Shown here piece by piece: positions 20,939 to 32,812 of a stretch of DNA of 64,000 nucleotides. The notes under the pieces are model-generated. The model worked only from the letters and a program-made list of their open reading frames with translations, was not told the origin of the DNA and did no database searches. Made by a program: the position numbers and the translations under genes. The stretch's first letter is position 1. Each line of letters begins with the position of its first letter. The stretch comes from Henricia sp. BOLD:AAB3569 (lineage: Eukaryota > Echinodermata > Asteroidea > Spinulosida > Echinasteridae): the NCBI GenBank assembly GCA_037783545.1, contig JBBELK010000109.1, forward strand, positions 372,001 through 436,000, read 5' to 3'.

Positions 20939-22174
20939 ATGTCAAAAAGAAGTCGAACGGCAGATTATTTGCCGTCTTCATCCTCGGGAAAACGACGAGA
21001 GTGGAAACGATACCCCAATAGTTTAGATTCAGAAACTTCCGGATGAAATCGGCGGCGATTTCGAGTTACATGTAGGTGCCCGCCGCGCCCGTACATGCAT
21101 GTTCGAGCCGGTAAGAAATTATGACACGGACGATCTTCAGGCGGAGACAAAGATCAAGAAAATCGCCTCGAAAACAACAACTGGTAGGCCTACGAAATTT
21201 CATTATTCTTTACTTGTTGGAGTCCAATTTACAAACACAAATTTTGGTGGTAAACGGTGAAAATGGACGTTAAAAAATCGCCCCTTACTCGACAGACTCG
21301 CCACTGACTAACTCGCCCCAGCTAACTCGTCCCTCTATTCGAGGTGCATACATGTAGGCGGATACCGTATTCATTTTTATGTTAAGATAATATTTTTGAA
21401 AAGGAGTATTTTTCCTTCAAAATGACTTTATATCAAGTTACTAGGCTAGTAAAAAATTAGAAGCGGTGATAATACAGCTTTTTCACCTTTTAATTAAGCC
21501 AGTCTCATCATGTTTTGTACACATATTACGGTCAACCAGACAGGCTACCCATTTTGTTTCATGTACAATTAATACATGTACATGTATTCCAAAGGAAAGA
21601 TAACAACGTTTGCTTCATAATTTGTTTTATTATAGAAACCAAACACGTTTGCCACTTCTTACCAATGTAAATGCACCAGCAAAGTGTAAATTTAGTCTAA
21701 AAAAACATTTGTCTGTGTATATTGTAGGTGCACATGTGGACATTGCCAGGCAATGCCTACAGTTCAGGAAAGCCGGTGTTGCCAGGAAATTGGTGCTGTT
21801 CAGCAGATGACCGAGTCCTTCGTTCCTGCCATTGACTGCATCACCGATCATGCGGATTTTCAGCCTTCGTGCCTCAACAGAACTGTGCTGGATATTGCAT
21901 ATACGGGCTACCGAGACCAGTATGGTGGACGTCGAAGAAATTATGTCCCAGAGAACCAGTACAAATTTTAAAATATTTTGCATTTAGAAATTGTCTCGGA
22001 ATATTAACTAGAACCACATGCACATTGTACAAACAATTAGAATGAAAAATTGCCAAACAGAATTTGTGCGCAGTCACATGTACATGTAGTGATTATGGAA
22101 CAACATTATTTTGAAACTTACTGTAGATTTTACCTTTTTATTTTTTTTACAACAGGAAGTACCGCCATACTGGC
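20939..22174 (+). pseudogene. P2X7-C-terminal-like protein gene in the TTAA transposon
   Basis: Three candidate exons. Exon 1 (20939-21183) starts MSKRSRTADYL, changes frame near 21035, and carries RTCMFEPVRNYD before a GTAGGC donor. Exon 2 (21728-21958) is clean, with CTCGHCQAMPT, then CCQEI, CITDHADFQPSCL and YRDQYGG; this Cys-rich C-x-C-G-x-C … CC … C … C pattern is that of the zinc-binding P2X7 C-terminal (ballast-like) domain, widespread as a stand-alone domain in invertebrates. Its GTACAA donor and the AACAG acceptor at 22155 join in phase to give a KYRHT exon 3, cut off after about 19 nt by a MITE end. One frameshift and the MITE make it a pseudogene. Its location just inside the left terminal repeat suggests the transposon carried it. 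Confidence 0.6.
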
Positions 22175-22186
22175 GAGCCTGTGCCT
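22175..22186 (+). repeat. Solo right end of the hairpin MITE
   Basis: CGAGCCTGTGCC just before the TTAA at 22187 resembles the right terminus of the complete MITE next to it (22296-22308), as if two copies had been tandem and one had lost its body. Confidence 0.5.
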
Positions 22187-22190
22187 TTAA

Positions 22191-22308
22191 GGCAGAGGCT
22201 CGTCAGCAATGCACACACACGGGAAGTTCGTGCCACGAATAGCAGCTCCATGCTGTGTATTTCGTGGCACGAATTTGGTGCGCGAGCATTGCTGACGAGC
22301 CTGTGTCC
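22191..22308. mobile_element. 118-bp TTAA hairpin MITE, complete copy
   Basis: Nearly the whole element is a fold-back: GGCTCGTCAGCAATGC at the left pairs with GCATTGCTGACGAGCC at the right, and TTCGTGCCACGAA is inside. TTAA flanks it at 22187-22190 and 22309-22312. It lies within the 4.4-kb transposon and interrupts the P2X7-C-like gene. Confidence 0.85.
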
Positions 22309-22784
22309 TTAATACTGGGGTTTTTGTCAATGTATCATCCATCGAAATAATTTAAATAAAAATCATATTTTTCGTGCAGTTGGTGTTTTTTTCCTCATTT
22401 TGTATGGGTTAATAGCTACCCGTTAAATTATTTTAAATATATTATATATGCAAATTTTTTCACGACTGCTGAACATCATAGATTTTTAGTTCTCACTATA
22501 AACGGTAGTTATGACTGATTACGAGTATTTTATTTGAAGCATTGTAGATTCAACTTGAATTGGCTTGATATTACGTTTACAAGTAATGTCATTGTGCTAA
22601 GACAAATAGATTTTCCTAATGAGATGAAATGGGGCATGTCCGGGAATACATGTAGTTCAGTTTCATAAATAAAGTGTTCATTATGACTGGAATTTTATGG
22701 ACTATGGAGAAATCACTGAACATGAGTCAATCAAGATGCAAAACATTTACACTCATTCTAGGTGTTGACTGTGAATCACTAGAC

Positions 22785-23012
22785 CCCGTTCATGCACTTT
22801 AGCAATGGATGTTCTTTAGTCTTTATGACTACTAGTACTCCTTCTTTGGAGCCAACACTGTTTGCCTTGAAACTGCTCGAAAGGCTGGCTATTAGGTCTT
22901 CTTTGTTTGGAAATGGATGCTTGGAGGCAAGAGATGGTGGTGGCTTGACAAATTCTGCTTGCACTTGAAGTCGGCAACGTCGGATGTTTTCACCCAGCAA
23001 GGTCTTCACATA
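22785..23012 (-). pseudogene. Probable internal exon of the THAP-type gene
   Basis: An open minus-strand segment of about 75 residues (YVKTLLGENIRR … FPNKEDLIASLSSSF … VLVVIKTKEH). An acceptor-like CTCAG lies at its start, and it ends in a stop near 22780. It reads like real protein, without low complexity, and lies on the same strand as, and downstream of, the THAP exon, so I assign it tentatively to the transposon's protein. I do not recognise a catalytic DDE motif. Confidence 0.35.
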
Positions 23013-23090
23013 GTCTGAGTTTTCAATGAAAGGTAAAGTTCATGAATAAATAAATTTTAAGAGAAAAATGTAATGCACCTATCAATTGTA

Positions 23091-23412
23091 TGACGCACTA
23101 TACGACCCCCGGGAATGGTGCGTCACTTTACCGAGGTGCGGCACTTTCTCATGTACCATGACGTACCCCTGTGTCACAAAAGTGACGGACCTTTGCCACA
23201 CAATGACGGTACCCTCGGTCAATTTTGTGACGTACCATTGATTGATTCTGACGGACTAAGAGTTTTTGTTGTTCGTAAAATGATGTACACTGTGACGCAC
23301 CCAGGTAAAGTGACTGACATTGACGCACCCCTTCGTCAATTCTGTGACAGACCAAATTCTGCCGCTGACGTACCCTCCGTCACAAATGTGGTGGTAAATG
23401 ACGCACCTCTGA
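23091..23412 (+). repeat. Degenerate 21-24-bp repeat based on TGACGYACC
   Basis: TGACG-type words followed by a base and ACC or GACC recur at about 23091, 23159, 23183, 23204, 23228, 23249, 23293, 23321, 23345, 23366 and 23399, mostly 21-24 bp or a multiple apart. The open frames crossing it on both strands (VRHF, DVPL, DGPL repeats) follow from this periodicity. Confidence 0.7.
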
Positions 23413-23433
23413 CAGTTGCATAAATTCACAGTT

Positions 23434-23552
23434 GCAGAGGCTCGTCAGCAATGCGCGTGTGCCAAATTCGTGCCACAAACTATGCAGCTCCATAGCAAAG
23501 GCATGGAGCTGTGTATTTCATGGCACGAATTTGGCACGCACGCATTGTTGTC
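23434..23552. mobile_element. TTAA hairpin MITE, second, damaged copy
   Basis: The same family as 22191-22308, with GCAGAGGCTCGTCAGCAATGC at the left and matching GGCACGAATTTGGCACG arms. The right end is altered after GCATTG, and no clear TTAA pair flanks it. Confidence 0.75.
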
Positions 23553-24289
23553 GGATGTCATGGGAGTCGTCTTCTTACCAAATCTAGCTATTTCCTTGAC
23601 CGGTTTGACTGTGGCTTCCCCTCCTTTGAACTTTCATCATAGGCTTCAGTACCTAATATTGATGAAAAAAAACAGTTTGTCATTGCTTGCTATAAATTAT
23701 ATGTAGATCATTGTAACTGCACAAGATTAATTACTAGCTGTCAAATATTAATTTTGTTTTTTATATTTATTTATTATTGTGCTTCCGACTACATCAAGTA
23801 CATGTATGGGGTATTAAAACGATTGCAGTAATATACATGTACATGTACATGTAATAACATCATTCATATGAACTGCATGCACAACATACCCGAACATATA
23901 CCGACGGGACAACTCGACTCCCGACAACAAGCGTGTTTTTTTCGCCGTGAAAATGTTCCCAAAAATGCTTACTCAAACAAATTAGCAGTCACATTGGGGC
24001 CCCTGACTGTTCATTTTCCCAAAAAACAGCGTGTTTTGTTTGAAGGTTACACATTTTTGATGCCATGACTGTCCAAAAAACCAAGGCTTCACCACACACG
24101 CTTGACAGCCATGACACCGACAGTATATACAGCAGCGTGTGTTGGGCGAGTGCGTGACCGAATCTCGGCATGACCTGACCGGGCGATTCTGTCACACGTG
24201 CACGCTGCTGGTCTACGTGCTGCGTGCCTGGCCAGAATGCCTGAACGGTACGAGACTTACCCGAATTTTCTCCCGCTTCGCATACGCTC

Positions 24290-24598
24290 CTCTTTTTTCT
24301 TGTTTCTTCTGGATTTTCTTAGATGTTACAAATACACTAGGTGTCGCATCTGCGTTGAGTAATTGTTTGGTTTTCATGCCAAGTTTGGCTGTAAAACCGG
24401 TGTCGAAACACGACGGTCCAAGATGATCGCTGCAGATTGAGTACTCCGCCTACATGTAGGTCCGCTCCACTTTGCCCTCGTCTGTCTAACTTTCGGAGTC
24501 CAAATCTTCCGAAAGTGTGGGTCCGTGGGAAAACGGTGAAAACTCACATCATCCTGGTAAGTGTTGTTGCAACCAGCAGCAACGTCCCGAACAACCAT
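24290..24598 (-). pseudogene. THAP zinc-finger domain of a transposase-like protein
   Basis: Starting at the ATG at 24598 the minus strand reads AAGCNNTYQDDVSFHRFP, then RKIWTPKVRQTRAKWSGP. After a frame change near 24450 it reads YSICSDHLGPSCFD, then a DATPSVF end. This is the order of a THAP domain: C-x-C lead, HRFP-type motif, invariant W, C-S-D-H zinc ligands and a proline near the AVPTIF-like end. The first expected Cys is missing and the frame is broken, so it is dead. THAP domains bind DNA and occur at the N-terminus of P-element- and Kolobok-type transposases. It starts just inside the right terminal repeat and faces the plus-strand gene. Confidence 0.65.
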
Positions 24599-24922
24599 TT
24601 TAACTTACGTTAGATTTTTAATGGAAAAACAATCACGACTTCGAGACAACTTCGAGAAAAACGTAGCGTGGTATATGGACACATGCAGCGTGGGACAGAC
24701 CGGTCAGTGAGCTTTGTTTTCCTAAACGTACGTCACGATTATGCAAATATTTATGTTAATGACCAAGTCCACCCGGGGGCGGAGCCTTCCTCCCCCAACA
24801 CTTCAAACGTTGTTTAAACATAATTCCGCTCGTTAATAAAAGTCAAATATGATTAAATATTGCTTAATAAACAATACTCTATACATTTCAGCAATAAAAC
24901 AAGCATTTCAGAGACCCTTTAA

Positions 24923-26674
24923 GTCTTCTCACCCTTTCCATTGTGCTCTGCTGCTACAGGTAAGCTGCCATTTGTTATTGTATATTATAATTCTCAATGT
25001 ATCTACTCAAGTTAACTGCCTGATAAAACGAGATTAGTTGTCGGACATACCACTTTAGATTTTGTTCAAGCTAAACACACGAACAGTGTTTGATACGAAG
25101 CCGAAGTTATAAATAAGCTTTTATCTCAGGATACTCGAGTATTTGCATTGTTCTAATTGTTTATTTAGTTTAGAGTTTTAATAATTAAGATTCCGCTATA
25201 TTATTTCGGACACAGCGGCTCGTGTTTATTCAATCTAGAAGTGTGAACTTGCCGCCAACTGATGAAATATGTATTTTATTTGACATTTCATTCAAGTTGC
25301 CAGAATGTCCATTCACGCTTTCCTGTATTTTGACACTATAGATTTATTTTGGCCATGTACAGAGCGAGTTTACACATCCCTTTACACATGTAGTGCACCT
25401 TTAAGCGAGCGCATGCAGTGTACCTTTAATCGGTATCATTCCCCAAACAAACAGCTGGTTTTTAGCCTATCCCCATTAATTTACTCCTTCTGATTTTATT
25501 GCATACCCATGTGTTGCATGTGGGCCAATGTACCACAAGTTGGCCTTGATGGGCTCATCACCCACCCTGTTTGCCACTGACCATTAATCACTTAACTCCA
25601 GAACAAGTGGTCACTGTCCACTGTGAAATGTTGTTGCCATAGAGACATTCCCCAAAGTTATTCCTGGGTGGACATTTCGTTTGTTATTGATTATGACCCA
25701 GGGTGATTCCCGAATTGTGCATTGTTGTTGATGCACAAACTGTATTAGCGTTAAGATTTGTTTGGACTTTACTCGGCTAAATTTAATATTTTCTTTCGCG
25801 CACTTTTTATTTTAAATTAGTTTAGTTTCATTTATTTATAATCAAAATGGTGTTGACCCTAAGAAAGAAACGATTTTGGCTTTGGTGAGAAGACAGTCTC
25901 GGAGTTTCCGTTGTCCTCCAAGACAAGTTTTTGTGTCAGTTTTATCTTCAATTTAAGTCTTCTGACCCTTTCCATTGTGCTCTGCTGCTACAGCAAGCAC
26001 ATCCATCGTCCACAGGCATCGTTTTAGGGGAGATGACCCGGTTCGTCTCTTCGACTCCCCCTTTCCTATTCTACCTTGGGACCGTTGGACCTATCTTGAC
26101 TAGACGGCGACTTGTCCGGATCGGAGCCCAACCCGAGCCACACTTTCAGGTCAAGTTCAAGTCAAGATCAAGTCAAGTGCAGCTAAGCCAGTTTCTTTTG
26201 TTATTGTTTTCTGTTCAACCAATTACTGTATTGTTTGTTTCACTGAAGTTTACTCAACAATCCCCATGAATATTATTGTGTATTACGTTAGATCTCGGCT
26301 GTGACATGTTTTGATAACACATTGAATTGATTACATTTCGGCCCTTTTATTTTGTTCTTTGAGTTACCGGCTTGTGACTTTATTCAAATTTGCGATCCTT
26401 GATTTCTGAATTGACCGATTATCGTTTATTCTCATAATTACATGTTCATCCCGAGATCTCTTGTTGTGAGATCTTTTACGACGATTTGCCATTGTGTTTA
26501 ACTCCATTGTATTTCCTGTTGTTTTGATTGATGATAATAATAATTACCGTGAGTCAGAAGGATCAACACAAAATCAGCTCTCCGTCTGTTTTTCTTTATT
26601 GAGCACATTTCCTTTTAACACGAACCAGCCTGTCAGAGGATTACCCCAAAAATTAACCCGAGACAGGTGTGACA
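24923..26674 (+). repeat. Gypsy-2 5' LTR, right part
   Basis: Continues the LTR after the nested transposon and ends GTGTGACA. It includes a CTACAG|GTAAGC donor-like site near 24960, the second copy of an internal direct repeat ending CTACAGCAAG near 25995, and AT-rich sequence. Short ORFs inside it recur in the 3' LTR without codon conservation and are not genes. Confidence 0.9.
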
Positions 26675-26678
26675 AAAT

Positions 26679-26698
26679 TGGAGGCACCGCCCGGATTG
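26679..26698 (+). other. Gypsy-2 primer-binding site
   Basis: TGGAGGCACCGCCCGGATTG starts four bases after the LTR. Its complement ends CCTCCA and carries a T-arm-like AATCC, as a tRNA 3' end would. The isoacceptor is uncertain; a tRNA with U73, such as Cys, is possible. Confidence 0.6.
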
Positions 26699-27194
26699 TG
26701 CTCACTTTGTTTACATCTACCTTTCTATGTTTGATTTGCTTGTTGTGATTTCTTTGTTGATGTTTCTCGTTTTAATGAGGGAGATGCAAAAAAAACACTT
26801 TTAACGGAAGCAAATACACGAGTTGATCTTTCTTGATTTATTGCATTGAGTTGACACGCAATCATTGCTTGTTGTTTTCTGACCATTCCGTATTTTAAAC
26901 GCGTACAGGTTCTATTGCCCTTATAATGCGATTTCCCCCTTATGATAATGTGATTTTTCTTGCAACATTGCATTAATTTCCCTTGTCTTTGCGGTTTAAT
27001 TTGATTCCCGCTCTATATTGCATTGTTTTTTATTGTTGCATTTCGATTGCCCCATCTCCACTGTTGAGGTTTTGGCAGTTGGTTTTGGTTTTTTTTTTCC
27101 TCTTGGGATTTTTCGCATCATTGCGCACAGCGGTGTATATTATTGCATATTAGTTGTTGTGTTTCTTGCGCGCTGACCTGTAGCACTCAGCACA

Positions 27195-28232
27195 ATGGAA
27201 TTTCCCGATGCCCTGAAGGAATTTTTGTCATCACAAGGCAAGACATTAGATGATCTTAAAGAGTACCTGGCCCCAAAACCCATCCCCTCTTCTATTGATG
27301 ACTCCACGGTCGCGCACGTCGTAGACAAGTCTGCGACGAGATCCTACCGTCGACTCCGGCTCTTCTCCGGCCGAACCCCTACACCTGCCGGAGAGCTCGA
27401 CTATGAGAACTGGAGACACCTAGCCAGTCAAGTCATCAAAGACAGCACCGTCCCTGAGAAGGAACAGAAAAGCAGAATAACTGAGGCTCTTCTTCCCCCC
27501 GCACTAAACATCGTGTGGAGTGTCCCCCTAGAGGCCCCCGCCGAAGAATGCATCAATTCCCTTGAGCAGGTGTATGGATTGACGGCGGACGGGGACGAAC
27601 TGCTGACGCTTTTCCGGTGTGCCTACCAATCTGAGTCCGAAAAAGCATCGGAGTATCTCCTTCGTCTCCACACTTTGTTGACACGTGTTGTGGAGATGCA
27701 TGGCGTTGAAGAGTTTGAGACAGACCGTGTTCTGTGCAGTCAATTTCAACGAGGCTGTCTTTTCAATGACCCTCTCCTCAACACACTGCAGCTGAGGACT
27801 AGGAAATCCAACCCCCCGAAGATGTTAGAGCTCCTGCGGGAGGTTCGCACCTCGAAGAGAAGACGGATTGTCGGAAGGGCGCCAAATCTTCGTCAAAGCA
27901 AGTAGCCTCACTGGCCCAGACAACGACCTCTCCTATAGCTGCAGCGTACACAGAGGACATTACAAGAAGACGCGACGGGACGACCAGCGAAATTGATGAA
28001 CTACGTCAGACCGTTTGAGAAGGGAGCACAGTCTCACTGTCGGCCTGCTTCGGGAACCGCGGCTCGAACCCATCAGCGAGGTCCCATATTTTGTTATAAC
28101 TGTGGAGAGGATGGGCACAGGATGGACTTCTGCAGATCATCGTTGAATGCCGCCCTCGTTCAGCAAAAGATGACGGCACGGCAGCGACAATCCACACAGC
28201 AGAAGTCGGGAAACGGCAGCGGGCAGCTGTAA
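27195..28232 (+). pseudogene. gag: Gypsy-2 Gag, two frameshifts
   Basis: The first 236-residue segment (27195-27905) is gag-like, with a helical core containing YENWRHLA and a later LLTLFRCAYQSES region. A change of frame near 27855 is followed by a Ser/Thr-rich stretch, and a second change near 28012 brings back the zinc knuckle at about 28098-28139, CYNCGEDGHRMDFC (C-x2-C-x4-H-x4-C). With two breaks no normal Gag can be made. Its GC content is clearly higher than that of Gypsy-1 gag, so the two elements are not close relatives. Confidence 0.85.
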
Positions 28233-28261
28233 AGGACCCGACACGCGCCCCGGACCATACG

Positions 28262-31200
28262 ATGGGTCCAGTAGACAGTACAAGTGCTGCGACGCAGTAT
28301 CAAGGCTCTCCTTCAGAAGGAACCAATCCGGTTCCCAATGGTGTCGTAGGTGAACAACCTATTACTCCGGTGTTCATCGACGGCCACGTAGCTACGTGTC
28401 TCCTTGATACTGGGTCGCGAGTCACTTGTATCTCAGCAGGCTTCTACTCTAAGCATCTCTCTCATCGCCAGTTACAGCCGTTGTCTCGTCTTTCAGCAAT
28501 AGGTGCGGCTGGTCAACCAGTGCCATACGACGGTTTCGTCGAGTTAAACCTCAAGTTTCCCGCCTCTTCTGCTGGGACGCAGAAGGAGGTGACAACTCTG
28601 GCTCTGGTATGTCCGGACTGGCATAGTAATGGCGATGTCCCCCTGTTGTTGGGCACAAACACCAGCACCGTTCGGGAGATGTTCCGTGCATGCAAAGAGA
28701 AGGGTGGAAAGAAGTTCATCGGAAGGCTCTCCGTCGACAACGCGTGGGCGAGGGTGTACAGGAACATCTCCTCTCCATCACCTGCTGGTAGTTTAGGACC
28801 AGTTAGGAGTGTAAAATACTTTGAGTTGAACAGCTGCAGTCCTCCAAGCTCCCGGAGGGCATCAAAGTTAGGAGCATCCTGGTACAGCTGCCTGCCCAAA
28901 TGAAGGCAAAGACGACGCTGCTTGTTGTCAACTCCTCCCCTCACCGTGTGACAGTTTCCGCACGTTGCTGGCTTGCGGCAGCATTTAGCATAGAAGAGAT
29001 GTCACGTGTTCCCGGCGCCGAGTCCACATCCCAGTCCCATTCAAAGTCCAAAGGTAATCAGTCGACATCCCCTATTGAGTTCGACTTCAATGATTCACCT
29101 CTTTCCGAACGAGAAGTTGAGCGCCTCACCAGACGATTCCATGCCTACAGCGATGTATTTGCTAAGAACGACTTGGACATTGGTTGCGCCCCATCGATGA
29201 AGCACAAGATTCGCTTTACGGACGAGACTCCCTTCAGAGAGAACTGTCGTCACATACCTCCATCAGATTATGCGGATGCCAAACAACACTTGAATGAGCT
29301 ACGGGACAAGGGCATTATCCAAGACTCGGAAAGTCAATTCGCGTCACCGATCGTTCTCGTCTGTAAGAAGAATGGTGCTCTCAGGTTATGTATAGATTAC
29401 CGCAAGCTCAATTCCCGGACTGTACGAGATCAGTACAGCATCCCCAAGATAGAGGACATCCTGCACACGATGAATGGAGCCCGTTGGTTTTTGTGTCTCG
29501 ACCTCAAGTCGGGGTACTATCAAATCGAGTTAGCGGAAGAAGACAAGTATAAGACGGCACTCTGGTGTCCCCTGGGATTTTACAAGTTTAATCGTATGCC
29601 TCAGGGGATTACCAACGCTCCCGCCACCTTCCAGCATCTCATGGAAAAGTGCATGGGTGATCTGCATCAGACTGAGGTCTTTGTTTACCTCGACGACATC
29701 GTGGTTTTCTCTCAGACGGCGGCTGAGCATGAAGAACGGCTTTTCCGGGTTCTCAACCGTCTTCGTCGTTTTGGTCTGAAGCTGAGCCCAACGAAGTGCA
29801 AGCTTTTTCAGTCGTCAGTGAAGTGTCTTGGCCACGTTATATCTGCCGAGGGCGTGAGCACTGACCCGTCGAAGATCGAAGCTGTGAAATCGTGGCCCAC
29901 CTCAACCACAGCAAGGGAGTTGAAGTCCTTCCTTGGGTATGCCGGGTACTATCGGCGGTTCGTCGAAGGCTACTCGACGATTGCGAAGACACTGAACGAC
30001 CTGACAGCTGGTTGTGATTTCACAAAGCGACGACACCACGTGACAGCCGATGGCAAGAAGAAGAAGAAGAAACAGTACAGCGTCCGGTCTCCGAACGAGC
30101 CATTTGGTGACAGGTGGACACCAGCTTGCCAAGAGTCCTTCGATACCATTGTCCAGCGCTTGACCTCAGCACCTGTCCTTAGGTTTGTCAATTACGAGAA
30201 ACCCTTTCTTCTTCACACTGACGCCAGTGGGACAGGTTTAGGAGCAGCACTCTACCAGGAGGATGCAGACGGCAAGCCGCCCGTCGTGGGTTATCCAAGA
30301 GCGAGCTGAATTACCCAGCATACAAGTGGAAGTTCTTGGCTCTAAAGTGGGCAGTCAAGGAGAAATTTCACGACTACTTGTATGGTGGGTCGTTCACAGT
30401 CCTCACAGACAACAACCCGCTGACGTACGTGCCACCGGTCACCGATGGTTGGCCGCCCTGGCCAATTATGACTTCGTTATCAAATATCGGCCGGGCAAAA
30501 GCAACGCAGATGCTGACGGTCTTTTAAGGCGGCCCCAGCCAACTCCCGCTGTGGACGACGAGTCAGTGGAGACGATGCAGAATATTTCCCGACTCCGTGA
30601 GCGGATGGAAGACAACCGGGAAGGCATCTGTAGTAGAGACGTCTTCCAGGCTATATGTCAGGGCAGAAATGTCCAAGTGCTAGGGTCTGCCCAGACCACA
30701 GCCAGTCGAGATGATGACAATCCAGCCCTTGTTGAGAGCTTCACAGATTCCCCCGAGTGCGTGCCCCCCGACTTTCTCTTCTTCGCTGGGCCAACCTGCG
30801 TTGCCAACGACGAGTCAGGAAGGATGGAGGCAACTTCAGGGCGAAGATATTGCTGTACGTGAAGTTATACGGTGCATCAGAGACGGCACGAACCCACGAG
30901 GCGACGAGAGAGCACGTCTACCGAGAGAGACGCAACTCCTCCTTCGCCATTGGGACAAGTTGTTTATCAGAGACGGCGTACTCTACCGGAAGAATACCTC
31001 AAGTAGTGGCCTCGGATTAGAGCAGCTTGTCGTTCCAGAGAGCCGTCGATCCGAAGCTTTGCGAGGTATCCATGATGATGTTGGCCATCTTGGGTATGAA
31101 CGCACTCTGGACCTCGCCCGCTCCCGCTTCTTCTGGCCCAATATGGCACCCGATGTTGAGAAGAAGTGCCAGACGTGTGCACGCTGTGTCCGCCGAAAGC

Positions 31201-32750
31201 GCCGAGCCGTGAGATCAGCACCACTGGTGTCGATCCAGACTACAGCACCCATGCAACTTGTCTGCATCGACTTTCCGAGTCTCGAAGCTGATGACGCGAA
31301 CACCAAGGACGTCCTTGCGGTGACGGACCATTACACCCGTTACGCACAAGCGTTTCCCACCAAAAATCAGACCTCTCGGACGGTAGCCAAGGTGCTCTGG
31401 GAAAACTACTTTATACATTATGGATTCCCAGAGCGCCTACACTCCGATCAAGGGCGAGATTTCGAGTCCCGACTTATACGAGACCTGTGTGCCATCTCCG
31501 GCATCAAAAAGACGAGGACGACGCCGTACCATCCTCAAGGGAACGGGCAGTGTGAGCGTTTCAACCAGACACTCCTGAACATGCTCGGGACCCTTGAGGA
31601 AGATCAGAAGAAGAAGTGGCGGCTCCACGTCGGTCCATTAGTGCACGCCTATAATTGCACCAAGCATACGTCCACTGGCATGTCCCCGTACTTTTTGATG
31701 TTCGGCAGGGAGCATCGGCTCCTCATCGACATTACCTTCGGGTTACCCGGTCACCAAGGCGAAGCTGACCATGAAAAGTATGCCACCGACCTAAAAGAGA
31801 GGCTGCGACGAGCGCACGAGCTTGCGTCAGCCGCCATGCAAGACTTGGCGCGGAAGAACAAGTCCCGTCACGACAGGAAAGTACGGGATAACGCGCTAGA
31901 TGAGGGCGACCGGGTGCTCGTAAAGAATGTCGGCCTGAGGGGTAAACACAAGCTGACTGATCGCATCAGTCCCGACATGTCAGTCTATGAAGTACGCCCA
32001 GTTGAAGGAGAAGGCCCAACGAAAGTTCTCCACCGCAACATGCTACTGCCATGCAGATTCCTGGCCCCTGATGACCAGTTAACCGTGAAAGACCGTCCAC
32101 AGCCCAAGCCTCGCCGTAAAAGGCCCGTGCGACGACCGTTAGTTGAGCCCAAGGATGACATGGCAGATGCCCTGGACTCGGATGTCTCCGATGAATATTT
32201 CTACGCCCTGCGTCCGACACCAGTACCCCGAAAGACAACACTTGTGTGCCTAAAAAACCCCGTGCCAGCTTCGCGGTTACTTGCTCCTCTCAACCCAGAT
32301 TCTCCTGATTTTACTCCCACAAATCTGTCTGCGTCACCTGCACCGCTCGTCACATAACCTGCGGCTCTTGAGAGTGACGAGTCCTCGACAGATGCCCAAA
32401 CAGACGCCCCAATTGAAGGGATGCCCGAAACGAAGGACGTCAAACAGACCGATGAAGGGACAAGTAATTCAATTGATGATACCACCCAAAGTTCTTCTTC
32501 TGATCAGTCTCTTTCAGAAGTTCCTTCCGCGGAAGATCAGCCGGTACAGACCTCACATGAACCTCTCATTCCTTCGCAAGATGACGACAGTGCGACAGAG
32601 CCTTCTGAGCCAAACGTCGCCACGAGACCAGTGCGGAATCGCAGACCACCTCAGTACTACGGGGTTGAGGCGACAAAAGCGAAACTCCTCGAGCAGCATA
32701 TAGCAATGCAGCAAGGAACCCTGGAAGTCCTTTGCGGAATGCAGCTGTAG
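28262..32750 (+). pseudogene. pol: Gypsy-2 Pol, several frameshifts and a stop
   Basis: Domains in order: aspartic protease (LLDTGS, Asp codon at 28406) in 28262-28903; a -1 change at 28900; reverse transcriptase with YLDD near 29685-29697; RNase H split at about 30305 and 30430 (HTDASG near 30220, LTDNNPLTY near 30410); another change near 30830; integrase in 30711-32357 with an HHCC finger (GHLGYERTL; CQTCARC), the first Asp near 31268, HSDQGRDFES near 31443 and GQCERF near 31550. A TAA at 32355 interrupts the Ser/Asp-rich tail, which continues in frame to 32750 with a RRPPQYYG motif. Catalytic residues persist but the gene cannot work. Confidence 0.9.
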
Positions 32751-32812
32751 ACACACCGCTTGTCGATGGACGTGAAGCATGTCGAGGACGCCATGATTTT
32801 AGAAGGGGAGAA

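Larger units (their letters stand above)
20504..24918. mobile_element. 4.4-kb TTAA transposon nested in Gypsy-2 5' LTR
   Basis: The insertion is exact. The LTR is continuous across TTAA in the 3' copy, while here TTAA occurs on both sides (20500-20503 and 24919-24922). The ends are inverted: AGGGCCCCTGAAATGCT at the left, and the complement with two mismatches at the right. A perfect 26-bp subterminal inverted repeat pairs 20686-20711 with 24711-24736, each about 208 bp from its end. TTAA duplications with RGG-type ends fit the Kolobok superfamily; piggyBac also uses TTAA but normally has CCC ends. The interior has a plus-strand P2X7-C-like gene and a minus-strand THAP gene, both broken, plus later MITE insertions. 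Confidence 0.9.

Noticed and set aside
23115..23423. 102-residue ORF with VRHF/DVPL repeats
   Set aside because: Arises from the degenerate TGACG repeat; no support as a protein.
25305..26269. ORFs within the Gypsy-2 LTRs (also 33434-34463)
   Set aside because: Present in both LTRs but altered by indels, with no domain; non-coding LTR sequence.
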